45,087 bases of DNA, from assembly GCA_913031435.1 (NCBI GenBank), contig CAJWFD010000016.1:1-45087 (forward strand), in the 5' to 3' direction. The position numbers and the translations under genes were made by a program. Within the stretch, counting starts at the first letter, position 1. Each line of letters begins with the position of its first letter. The DNA comes from an uncultured Cryomorphaceae bacterium. GTDB lineage: Bacteria > Bacteroidota > Bacteroidia > Flavobacteriales > Schleiferiaceae. The notes under the pieces are model-generated. The model had not been told where the DNA came from. It saw nothing but the letters and a program-made list of their open reading frames with translations, and did no database searches. Below, piece by piece: positions 8,400 to 16,112 of this stretch.

Positions 8400-10259
8400 A
8401 TGGAGCAGTTCATTGTATCAGCACGCAAATATAGACCACAGACCTTTGAATCGGTGGTTGGACAGTCGCACATTACAGACACTTTATTAAAGAGTGTTCA
8501 AAACGACCATCTAGCTCAAGCTCTGTTGTTCTGTGGACCCAGAGGAGTTGGTAAGACCACCTGTGCACGGATTTTAGCGAAAGTAATTAATTCGGGTGTA
8601 GAACTCACTCACGATGAACTAGCGCTGAATATCTTTGAACTTGATGCTGCATCTAACAACTCCGTAGATGATATACGACGATTGATTGACCAGGTTCGGT
8701 TCGCACCGCAGACCGGAAAATTTAAAGTTTATATCATTGATGAGGTTCACATGTTGAGCCAGCAAGCCTTTAATGCGTTTTTAAAAACATTAGAAGAGCC
8801 TCCAGCACATGCTATCTTCATCTTAGCAACGACAGAAAAGCACAAGATCATACCCACCATTCTTTCCCGTTGTCAAATATTTGATTTCAAAAGGATTACA
8901 GTAGAAGACATTGCAAATCACTTGGCCCATGTCGCGAAACAGGAAGGGGTTCATGCAGAACCTGAAGCGCTTCACATGATTGCAGAGAAAGCGGATGGAG
9001 CATTGCGAGATGCACTTAGTCTATTCGATCGCATGGTCAGTTTTTCTGGAGACACCCTCACTTATGCTCAGGTAGTGGAAGTGCTTGATATTTTAGACTA
9101 CGACTACTTTTTCAGAACCATAGATCTTGCCCAAGGAGTTAATTACCCTGATTTATTATTGCTTTATAATGAAGTACTGGAAAAAGGATTTAATGGACAT
9201 GAATTTGTAGTAGGTATGTCCAAGCACTTTAGGGATTTATTGGTCGCTCGCGAGCCCAAAACCGTACAACTTCTAGAGGTAGGGCCTGCGATAAAGCAAC
9301 GCTACTTATCACAAAGCTCAGGGAGTGCAACTCGCTTTTTACTCCATGGTCTTAAGGTGTTTAACGATCTAGATAGTCAGTATAAGATGTCAAGTCAACC
9401 AAGAATATTGGTGGAATTAGGACTACTTAAATTGATTGAGTTCATCTCGCAAGAAAAAAAAAAATCTCAGCCGAACGCAATAATTAGCAGGGACAAATCA
9501 ACGGATGACTTCCTGCCGGACACGCTACCTCGAAGAGATCAGTCGTTGCCCGAACCACAAAGCCCTCAAAAATTAACAGTACGCGTAGTTTCTGACGAAA
9601 ACTTACCTGAAGAATCTGTAATAGATCGTTCTTCTGAAAAATCTAATACTCCCCGGGCGGACCTGGGAAGTGCTTTTGGCCAAGCACCGGTAGTCCCAAA
9701 TATTGAAGATCACAAAATCTTAAAACAAGAACCTTCCTCAACAAAGCCGCTGGCAGCTAGAAAAAGAAGAAAAGTTGGCTCCGGCGGCCTTTCTCTTATG
9801 GATGCCATGAAAGAGATGGGTGATTCTGATACGAAAATTGAACAAAGTCCAAGCGAAGGGAATAACGATAAGGCACCAGTAGCTCAAGAAGGACCACAAA
9901 GTGTCTTTAATGACCATGAGCTTAAACTAGCGATGGAAGTATACGCTAAGCAACGTCATGTCAAAACAGCGATGAGAAGCCTTTTCCTTGCTCAAACGCC
10001 TAAAATTATTGACAAAAACACCTTACAGATTGAACTGGACAATAACATTCAACTGGGCTATTTTAATGACGAGCAAAAACAATTAGTCCCCTATCTACGT
10101 GAAAAATTGAATAACTATTCATTAAGGTTCGAGATTAAAATAATCGAGAGTGAGCAAGTGAGAAAACTCTATTTACCTGAGGAGAAATTCAAACATATGG
10201 CCGAAAAGAATCCTCATTTAGTCTATTTAAGACAGAAAATAAATACAGATCTAGAATAA
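8400..10259 (+). CDS. dnaX: DNA polymerase III subunit gamma/tau
   Basis: This is the ATPase of the clamp loader; full-length tau also links loader, helicase and polymerase. The 619 residues carry Walker A GPRGVGKTT (46-54), DAASNN (82-87), the DEVH Walker B box (114-117), sensor 1 LATTEKH and the SRC motif in LSRCQIFDF. Domain III ends near residue 350. A low-complexity linker (about 355-500) and a C-terminal tau-specific domain (about 505-619) follow. The four-cysteine zinc module normally found between Walker A and DAASNN is missing: only 28 residues separate the two and none of the zinc cysteines remains. A run of 11 A at 9454-9464 (codons 352-355) marks the end of domain III and may cause slippage. 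The gene overlaps the next by one base (TAATG). Confidence 0.96.
   Translation: MEQFIVSARKYRPQTFESVVGQSHITDTLLKSVQNDHLAQALLFCGPRGVGKTTCARILAKVINSGVELTHDELALNIFELDAASNNSVDDIRRLIDQVRFAPQTGKFKVYIIDEVHMLSQQAFNAFLKTLEEPPAHAIFILATTEKHKIIPTILSRCQIFDFKRITVEDIANHLAHVAKQEGVHAEPEALHMIAEKADGALRDALSLFDRMVSFSGDTLTYAQVVEVLDILDYDYFFRTIDLAQGVNYPDLLLLYNEVLEKGFNGHEFVVGMSKHFRDLLVAREPKTVQLLEVGPAIKQRYLSQSSGSATRFLLHGLKVFNDLDSQYKMSSQPRILVELGLLKLIEFISQEKKKSQPNAIISRDKSTDDFLPDTLPRRDQSLPEPQSPQKLTVRVVSDENLPEESVIDRSSEKSNTPRADLGSAFGQAPVVPNIEDHKILKQEPSSTKPLAARKRRKVGSGGLSLMDAMKEMGDSDTKIEQSPSEGNNDKAPVAQEGPQSVFNDHELKLAMEVYAKQRHVKTAMRSLFLAQTPKIIDKNTLQIELDNNIQLGYFNDEQKQLVPYLREKLNNYSLRFEIKIIESEQVRKLYLPEEKFKHMAEKNPHLVYLRQKINTDLE
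9454..9464 (+). other. A11 slippery run in dnaX, candidate gamma-making frameshift site
   Basis: Eleven consecutive A residues span codons 352-355 (Glu-Lys-Lys-Lys). One added A, or a -1 ribosomal shift, leads to TAG after seven new codons for a product of about 362 residues. One lost A leads to TAA after about six new codons for a product of about 360 residues. Both products keep domains I-III and lose the tau tail. It is by far the longest homopolymer I noticed in coding sequence here. Confidence 0.55.
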
Positions 10260-11122
10260 TGAAGCGCGGCCTGATTGTCTTAGGACTCCTCTTTTTAAGC
10301 CTCAAAGGCCATGCTCAGTTCGCTTGGTGGAATAATCTGCACGGCTGGGACGGCACTACCCCTTGGACAGAGTACATGAACTATGCACATGCCTACTTAG
10401 GACCAAATGCACTGCCAATACCTACGTTCATAGATGAGGATAAAAGTTATTTCCAAAGCAACACACAATACAGTTTAAGAGGTGATGACCAGTTTCACAA
10501 TTGGCACAATGAGCTTTTCTGGAGACGAGGACATACGCGCTTTCAAATAAAACACCAGAGCCTAGAATATTTCAAAACAAGTAATGAGGTTAGAGATCTC
10601 AGAATCTCACGAGGTGAAACCGGAAAAGGTATTCAAGTAGGTGACTTCTTATTCAATGTCAGCACTCGACTCTTCGCTAATTCAACGATGGAGATACACT
10701 TAACCGCCCATACCAAAACAGCGGCTGGACCACTTTCCGATGCTCGGTTTACGGATGCTCCGGGATATGCCTATTTCTTTAGTGGAATTCATCATTTACA
10801 GAGCAACTGGGGAAATAGTGAACAAAAACACTCTTTTCAATGGGATGCGGGGTTTCAAGTATATCAAACCATGTGGATTGCCTATCCACAGAACGACGGG
10901 TTTCTAGGTAACATCAAGTGGTCTACAGAGGTTAAAGGATGGCAATATAGCGCTGCAATACGAAGCTTTACAGGATATTTCTTGGACGGAGATTGGCCAA
11001 GGATTTTAGACGTTAAGATCTCGAAGATCTGGAATAAACATCAAATACAACTTTACACCACTTTGGGCCTAAACGATTATCCTTTTGTCTTTTCAGGTAT
11101 TGGGTGGAAACGCTATTTTTAG
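10259..11122 (+). CDS. Secreted, barrel-like protein of unknown function
   Basis: This is a 287-residue protein that I do not recognise. It has a clear signal peptide (MKRGLIVLGLLFLSLKGHAQ, cleavage after HAQ). The mature part is rich in aromatic residues, with alternating polar and hydrophobic strands, and it ends in WKRYF; a terminal Phe is typical of outer-membrane beta-barrels. Conserved-looking patches are AWWNNLHGWDG and LRGDDQFHNWHNE. The start overlaps the dnaX stop by one base (TAATG), so translation is probably coupled to dnaX, although no functional link is evident. The 3' end overlaps the convergent glycosyltransferase gene by four bases. Confidence 0.75.
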   Translation: MKRGLIVLGLLFLSLKGHAQFAWWNNLHGWDGTTPWTEYMNYAHAYLGPNALPIPTFIDEDKSYFQSNTQYSLRGDDQFHNWHNELFWRRGHTRFQIKHQSLEYFKTSNEVRDLRISRGETGKGIQVGDFLFNVSTRLFANSTMEIHLTAHTKTAAGPLSDARFTDAPGYAYFFSGIHHLQSNWGNSEQKHSFQWDAGFQVYQTMWIAYPQNDGFLGNIKWSTEVKGWQYSAAIRSFTGYFLDGDWPRILDVKISKIWNKHQIQLYTTLGLNDYPFVFSGIGWKRYF

Positions 11123-11958
11123 GCCAGTAACCAGATTCTAAGCCTCAGTTTTAATGGAATATGGCATTTTTTCCCAGCCTCTTTTAACTTTGACTTCCAT
11201 ATATGCCTGCTATCTTGATCACCGCGTTTCCTGTATGTACGTGCTGCTTCATAGGCCTTTCTAACCTTGTATAAAGCAAATTGTGTCTCCGTCAAAAAAC
11301 CGTTTTTCAGCGCATCATCTACAGCCTTAAAAACCTTAAGATAATGGTCATCTAAATCTTGCGTCATGCCATAATCAACGCGATATAACGTCCCTATTTG
11401 CGGTATTTTCCTTGGATAAACACCTTTGGTAAACAGTTTTAAATACGCCCCTACATCCTCCTGCATGGATCTACGATGTTCCCATTGAAAAGCAAGAGTA
11501 TTCCTCATAACCACTGTGCTGGGCACGATAGGATTATACGCAAGAAAATCCTCAATAGAGTGGATTTTTGGGCAAGATCTTCTTCGCTTATTCTCTCCAT
11601 CCCATTCCAAGATTGGTGTATAGAACCAGTCCGTATTTTCATGTGCACGAAGCGCGTTAAATGCAACTTCTAGCTTGGTCGAAATCCAAAGATCATCCGC
11701 ATCTAAAAAGGCATAGGCTTCTCCAGTAGCAATTTCCATTCCGGCATTCCTAGCTGCGCCAAGTCCCTGATTAGACTGGGTAAGCACCTTGATAGGTAAG
11801 CCTGTAAACTCATGCACTACCACAGATGTCCTGTCCGTTGATCCATCATCTACCACAATAACCTCAAAAGGTACTGTGGTTTGATCTAAAACACTTTGCA
11901 GTGTTTGCTCAATGGTCGAGGCCGCATTAAAGGCAGGTATGATGACAGAAATACGCAT
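11119..11958 (-). CDS. Glycosyltransferase family 2
   Basis: This is a 279-residue GT-A fold enzyme that transfers a sugar from a nucleotide-sugar donor to a surface glycan or lipid acceptor. The N-terminus MRISVIIPAFNAASTIEQTL, then VVDDGSTDRT (about 36-45) and FLDADDLW (the DXD metal site, near residue 90) are typical GT2 motifs. There is no membrane segment, so it is probably cytoplasmic or peripheral. Its ATG directly abuts the TAA of the upstream sulfotransferase-GT2 gene (TAAATG), which indicates co-expression. The acceptor is unknown. Confidence 0.9.
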   Translation of the reverse strand: MRISVIIPAFNAASTIEQTLQSVLDQTTVPFEVIVVDDGSTDRTSVVVHEFTGLPIKVLTQSNQGLGAARNAGMEIATGEAYAFLDADDLWISTKLEVAFNALRAHENTDWFYTPILEWDGENKRRRSCPKIHSIEDFLAYNPIVPSTVVMRNTLAFQWEHRRSMQEDVGAYLKLFTKGVYPRKIPQIGTLYRVDYGMTQDLDDHYLKVFKAVDDALKNGFLTETQFALYKVRKAYEAARTYRKRGDQDSRHIWKSKLKEAGKKCHIPLKLRLRIWLLA

Positions 11959-13731
11959 TTAATGAGGGAAAAAAGTTTTAGGGAACAACCTGGCAGCTAA
12001 TTTCTTCACGGGCTTTTTAAGACCTAACATAATAAATAATTGACCCGTTATTTTTATCAGACCATTTTTAAAAATATAGGCCAATAAGCCTTTTCTATAC
12101 ACCCTAAAGGAATGGTATAACCTGATATTGTTCTGTAATACATCTGACGTACGCGCCATCGAGAATACATTTGCGGCCCACCACATAGCAACCTGAGCAC
12201 GTGCTCTTTGTAATGTTTCTAATGGAACCCAATGATTTAGCTCGAAAACGGCATACATGTTTAATATCTCATCAAACGCAGTGTAAGACGCAATCGCTCT
12301 ATTACGTTGTGTATGCTGATGAAATCTAAATTTATTTCGAGGTTGCGCATGAAAAACCACATCTCCTTCTTGCAATAATCTGGCATAAAACAACCAATCC
12401 CCATTGAGCTTCCATGTCACCTCAGGTGCTCCCACCCTATCAAACACAGCCTTTCTAAACAATGCGCCACTGGCATTAGGAATCGTATTGGAAAAAACCA
12501 TGGTAGACGCTACTTCGGAAGGACCATGGGCTGTAAAGTCATTAGACCAGCGCGAAGCATCTCCAAAAATGAAACTATAATCATCTTTAAAGTCCCTAAG
12601 GAATTGGCCCCGCTCATCTACGAGATGGCTATGACTGTAGGTGACGACAGCATCTTCATTTGACTCTAGTGCATGAACGTGTAAGGCCAGCATATCTAGC
12701 TCACAACAATCATCGCTCTCTGCAATCCAGAGGTATTTTCCTTTTGCCCATGCGGCACCTTTTTCCCACTGTGCAAAAGGACTTCCCGAATTATGTTTGT
12801 TAAATAAGTACGATACTCGGTCGTCGCTTTCTGCATAGTTAAGTAAAATTTCACAGCTGTTGTCAGGGGACTTGTCATCCATTAGAAGGACCTCTATATT
12901 TCGATAGGACTGTTTTAATATTGACTCAATACGCTGCGGTAAAAAAGGAGCGTGGTTATAGTTAGGCACGATCACACTGACCAATGGACCTTCTGTGGGT
13001 AAGTCCAATTTTTCAATAGGTGCTGGTGCTTTAATTGTTCGATTAGACTTTCTCTTAAAACCAGTCATTTGACCAGGACGGATATGAATAAATTGATAGA
13101 GCGAGAACCAGGTCTTGCGCTGTAGCATCTCATCTTCACTAACCAAGTCACTGTATTTTAAAACTTTATGATCCACGCCTGAATTTCGAATATTCACCGC
13201 CGCAGCTTCATTGTAGCTGCGCACTAATGCCAAGGCAGATGCCTCTGTTAAGCTACTCTGAGCTTCGTCTTTCTTGAACTGTCTGCGCATCAAACTCTGA
13301 ACCACTTCCTGTTCATCCCGCAATACCCATATGACCTTTGCTTCCGGGAATCGCTCAAGCCACCACGGCAACGTATAGCACAGACGAGGATCTTTTACTC
13401 CCCATTTACCACTATGACTTAGTTTTAATGTGGCTAAACGACCACTATAATGCTTTAAATGAGCGCCAAAAAGATCCTCGCGACTTAAGTCTTGCTCAAA
13501 TAACGGCATATTGCCTTTCAAATCTTCTTGGGTTGGTGGTTGCCACCAAGACGCCTCCGAGGTACTAAAAAGTCGTTCATTGAGATCTACAGCGTACAGT
13601 GCTTCAGCGTTGTGATCACGTATAGCCCCCATGTATACTCCTGCTTCGTTCAATGCACGAGCCACCATGGATGTACCAGAGCGGTGCATACCTAGGATGA
13701 AAACTGGGCGTTGATAATTGGGTTTATTCAT
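11959..13731 (-). CDS. Sulfotransferase-glycosyltransferase family 2 fusion
   Basis: This is a 590-residue two-domain protein. Residues about 8-215 are a sulfotransferase: the PAPS-binding loop is FILGMHRSGTSMVARAL (11-27) and the second element is WVLRDEQEVVQSLMRR. Residues about 245-470 are a GT2 domain with VSVIVPNYNH, DDKSPDNS and a DXD-like site in AESDD near residue 337. The C-terminal 120 residues are basic and helical and may bind membrane. Having both activities in one chain suggests that sugar addition and sulfation act on the same glycan; that is inference. I chose the ATG at 13731; the frame extends to a TTG at 13758, which would overlap the divergent gene. It is followed directly by another GT2 gene. 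Confidence 0.88.
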   Translation of the reverse strand: MNKPNYQRPVFILGMHRSGTSMVARALNEAGVYMGAIRDHNAEALYAVDLNERLFSTSEASWWQPPTQEDLKGNMPLFEQDLSREDLFGAHLKHYSGRLATLKLSHSGKWGVKDPRLCYTLPWWLERFPEAKVIWVLRDEQEVVQSLMRRQFKKDEAQSSLTEASALALVRSYNEAAAVNIRNSGVDHKVLKYSDLVSEDEMLQRKTWFSLYQFIHIRPGQMTGFKRKSNRTIKAPAPIEKLDLPTEGPLVSVIVPNYNHAPFLPQRIESILKQSYRNIEVLLMDDKSPDNSCEILLNYAESDDRVSYLFNKHNSGSPFAQWEKGAAWAKGKYLWIAESDDCCELDMLALHVHALESNEDAVVTYSHSHLVDERGQFLRDFKDDYSFIFGDASRWSNDFTAHGPSEVASTMVFSNTIPNASGALFRKAVFDRVGAPEVTWKLNGDWLFYARLLQEGDVVFHAQPRNKFRFHQHTQRNRAIASYTAFDEILNMYAVFELNHWVPLETLQRARAQVAMWWAANVFSMARTSDVLQNNIRLYHSFRVYRKGLLAYIFKNGLIKITGQLFIMLGLKKPVKKLAARLFPKTFFPH

Positions 13732-13740
13732 GTATTTTCG
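13711..13740 (+). promoter_or_regulatory. Promoter of the stand-alone sulfotransferase gene
   Basis: TTG (13711-13713), a 19-base spacer and TATTTTCG (13733-13740, one mismatch to TAnnTTTG) end five bases before the ATG at 13746. The spacing fits the Bacteroidota promoter, and the position implies a leaderless or near-leaderless message. The element overlaps the start of the divergent sulfotransferase-GT2 gene. Confidence 0.45.
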
Positions 13741-13745
13741 AGCCA

Positions 13746-14498
13746 ATGCGAAATTCAAAGAAACTCGTTTTTATTCACATCCCAAAAACTGCAGGGACAT
13801 CCTTGCGATTATTGCTGGAAAGTAATTATCCTGAGGACAAACGTTGTGCTATTTATTCACATGATAATCTAGATGAATCCTTAGTAAAAGCGTTAGAGGA
13901 TCCTAAAATTCTGTGTATTTATGGACATTTCCCGCTTAGACCTGTGATTGTAGCATCAAATGCCACTGTAGTCACCCTCTTTAGAGCTCCTGTTGCACGT
14001 TCTATTTCACATTACAATCACTATCAACAAAGAATGAATGAGAAGCACAAACAACTCATGCAAGGCATAGAAAGCCCTCAGGATTTTACACGATTGGTGC
14101 AAAGTAACAACCGACAAACTGCATTCTTAAGCGGATATTTGAATCAACAAGAGTTTTTACATGACAGCAGTGCCTTAGAAAAAGCACTTAAGAATTTAGA
14201 TCGATTAGATGCTGTGGGTTTTACCGAGCATTATGCGGCCTCGATAGCATACTTCGGTGAACTCTTTCATTGGAGTAATACTTTAGTAGAGCACCACAAC
14301 TCAGGCAGCAAGAAAAACGAAGGGGACCAAAGCGTGTGGGAAAGCATGAACGAACAAGATCTTCCTCTTTATCAATCGGCGATAGAAAGATTCTCTCCTC
14401 TATTAAATGATTACCAGGGACTTCCGGTTAGAACTCCTCAGAAAACACTTGCAGCAAAGGTCAAAGACTACCTCCGCGCTCTGAGTTCGAAATTCTGA
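13746..14498 (+). CDS. Sulfotransferase, Sulfotransfer_2-like
   Basis: This is a 250-residue PAPS-dependent sulfotransferase resembling the heparan-sulfate 2-O-sulfotransferase-like family. The N-terminus has the family signature [18 protein letters not shown] (8-25), in which the PKTAGTS loop binds the 5'-phosphosulfate. [17 protein letters not shown] (about 78-94) is the 3'-phosphate-binding element with Arg and Ser. There is no signal peptide or membrane span. It diverges from the sulfotransferase-GT2 fusion with start codons 14 bp apart, and its 3' end overlaps lptB by 31 bases. A sugar hydroxyl is the likely acceptor, given the neighbouring glycosyltransferases. Confidence 0.87.
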   Translation: MRNSKKLVFIHIPKTAGTSLRLLLESNYPEDKRCAIYSHDNLDESLVKALEDPKILCIYGHFPLRPVIVASNATVVTLFRAPVARSISHYNHYQQRMNEKHKQLMQGIESPQDFTRLVQSNNRQTAFLSGYLNQQEFLHDSSALEKALKNLDRLDAVGFTEHYAASIAYFGELFHWSNTLVEHHNSGSKKNEGDQSVWESMNEQDLPLYQSAIERFSPLLNDYQGLPVRTPQKTLAAKVKDYLRALSSKF

Positions 14499-15199
14499 CC
14501 CAGATACACACGTCTTACCTGTTCGTCTGAAGCTAATTCCTCTGCAGTTCCACTCTTAAGTATTTTACCTTCAAACATTAAATAAGTGCGATCCGTAATA
14601 GCTAAAGTCTCCTGCACATTATGGTCCGTAATAAGTATTCCGATATTTTTCGCCTTGAGCCCAGCAACTATTTCTTGAATATCCTCGACGGCGATAGGAT
14701 CCACCCCGGCAAAAGGTTCATCCAACAAAATAAACTTAGGCTTGGTAGCTAATGCCCTGGCAATTTCAGTTCTGCGACGTTCACCACCACTGAGTAAATC
14801 GCCTCTGGTTTTACGAATGTGCTGCAATCCAAACTCTTCCAGTAACTCTTCTAGACGGTCTCTTTGATTGGATTTAGAAAGCTTGGTCATTTCCAGTACA
14901 CCTGTAATATTATCTTCCACACTGAGCTTTCTAAACACAGAAGCTTCCTGAGCGAGGTATCCAATGCCTAATTGGGCACGTTTATACATGGGTAGCTTTT
15001 CGATAGGCACACCATCTAATAACACATGACCGCTGAACGGTCTTATCAGCCCAACTACAGAGTAAAAGCTGGTTGTCTTACCTGCTCCATTAGGCCCTAG
15101 TAGACCTACAATTTCGCCCTGATTTACTTCAAAACTCACGTCATTAACCACGGTTCTTGAACGGTACTTCTTGACTATGTTTTTCGCTTCTAGTTTCAT
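14468..15199 (-). CDS. lptB: LPS export ABC transporter ATP-binding protein
   Basis: This is the ATPase that drives lipopolysaccharide extraction from the inner membrane with LptF/LptG. The 243-residue protein has Walker [10 protein letters not shown] (35-43), the signature [16 protein letters not shown] and Walker [14 protein letters not shown] followed by the H-loop ITDHNVQET. The combination of GERRR and the FAGVDPIAV stretch is characteristic of LptB rather than of amino-acid transporter ATPases. Its ATG overlaps the tatC stop by four bases (ATGA). The other Lpt genes are not in the window. Confidence 0.93.
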   Translation of the reverse strand: MKLEAKNIVKKYRSRTVVNDVSFEVNQGEIVGLLGPNGAGKTTSFYSVVGLIRPFSGHVLLDGVPIEKLPMYKRAQLGIGYLAQEASVFRKLSVEDNITGVLEMTKLSKSNQRDRLEELLEEFGLQHIRKTRGDLLSGGERRRTEIARALATKPKFILLDEPFAGVDPIAVEDIQEIVAGLKAKNIGILITDHNVQETLAITDRTYLMFEGKILKSGTAEELASDEQVRRVYLGQNFELRARR

Positions 15200-16011
15200 G
15201 AAGTTGCGGCCTTTTTATGCTTAACAATTCTTCTACTTACTGCAATACTGATTTGATACAAAAATAATACTGGTAAAGTCACAAGCACTTGTGATGCAAT
15301 GTCAGGTGGCGTGATAATAGCACTCAATAGTAATATTCCAATAATAGCATGTCTCCGGTAGGTCTTTAGTAATTCTGGTGTCACAACGCCAATTTTACTC
15401 AAAAAGTATATTGCAATAGGCAACTGAAACAATATTCCACTAGCCAAGGTGACTGAACTGACCATGGAGATGTATGACGTCAGATCAATCCTATTCACTA
15501 CCTCAGCACTCACCGCATACGTCCCTAGGAATTGAACACTTAATGGTACTATAATGTAGTAACCAAAGAGGACACCTAAGATGAATAGAATGGTTGTAAA
15601 CAGGATAACCCCTTTTGAGTTTTTCCGCTCGTTTGGATGTAGCCCTGGCAAAATAAAACGCCAGATTTCCCAAAAAACATATGGAAATGCGACAATCATA
15701 CCTGCCACTATGGACACCCATAAATGCATCTGAAATTGCCCACTCATTCTCATATTAAGCAACTCAAACGGCATTTCCGTAAAGCAAAACACATCACCAC
15801 CTATATAGCTAGACAGCTCACAAAAGAATACATAGGTCGGAAAACCGGGCTGCTTAGGTCCAAAAATAAGTACGTCAAAAACAATTGACTTTGAGAGAAA
15901 CGCGATCGTTGAAAAAACTACAATAGCAATAGACGAACGCACAAGGTGCCATCGGAGCTCACCTAAGTGGTCCAAAAAATTCATTGCCATTCTATTTGTC
16001 GTCTTGTTCAT
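15196..16011 (-). CDS. tatC: Sec-independent translocase subunit TatC
   Basis: TatC recognises twin-arginine signal peptides and forms the core of the Tat translocase in the inner membrane. The 271 residues contain the N-terminal family motif [15 protein letters not shown], six hydrophobic helices, and [21 protein letters not shown], whose residues are conserved in the first periplasmic/cytoplasmic region. The start at 16011 places MNKTTNRMA before the motif; an ATG eight codons downstream is a possible alternative. tatA is not adjacent. It is co-transcribed with lptB. Confidence 0.95.
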   Translation of the reverse strand: MNKTTNRMAMNFLDHLGELRWHLVRSSIAIVVFSTIAFLSKSIVFDVLIFGPKQPGFPTYVFFCELSSYIGGDVFCFTEMPFELLNMRMSGQFQMHLWVSIVAGMIVAFPYVFWEIWRFILPGLHPNERKNSKGVILFTTILFILGVLFGYYIIVPLSVQFLGTYAVSAEVVNRIDLTSYISMVSSVTLASGILFQLPIAIYFLSKIGVVTPELLKTYRRHAIIGILLLSAIITPPDIASQVLVTLPVLFLYQISIAVSRRIVKHKKAATS

Positions 16012-16112
16012 AAGTATGTCGGGATCAAAAATCCGAAAAACATTCTATAGTACCTTCACTAGCCTTGTAAAATTCCCTTATATTAAGAGAATAAAGTGCA
16101 AATCAAGTAAAT

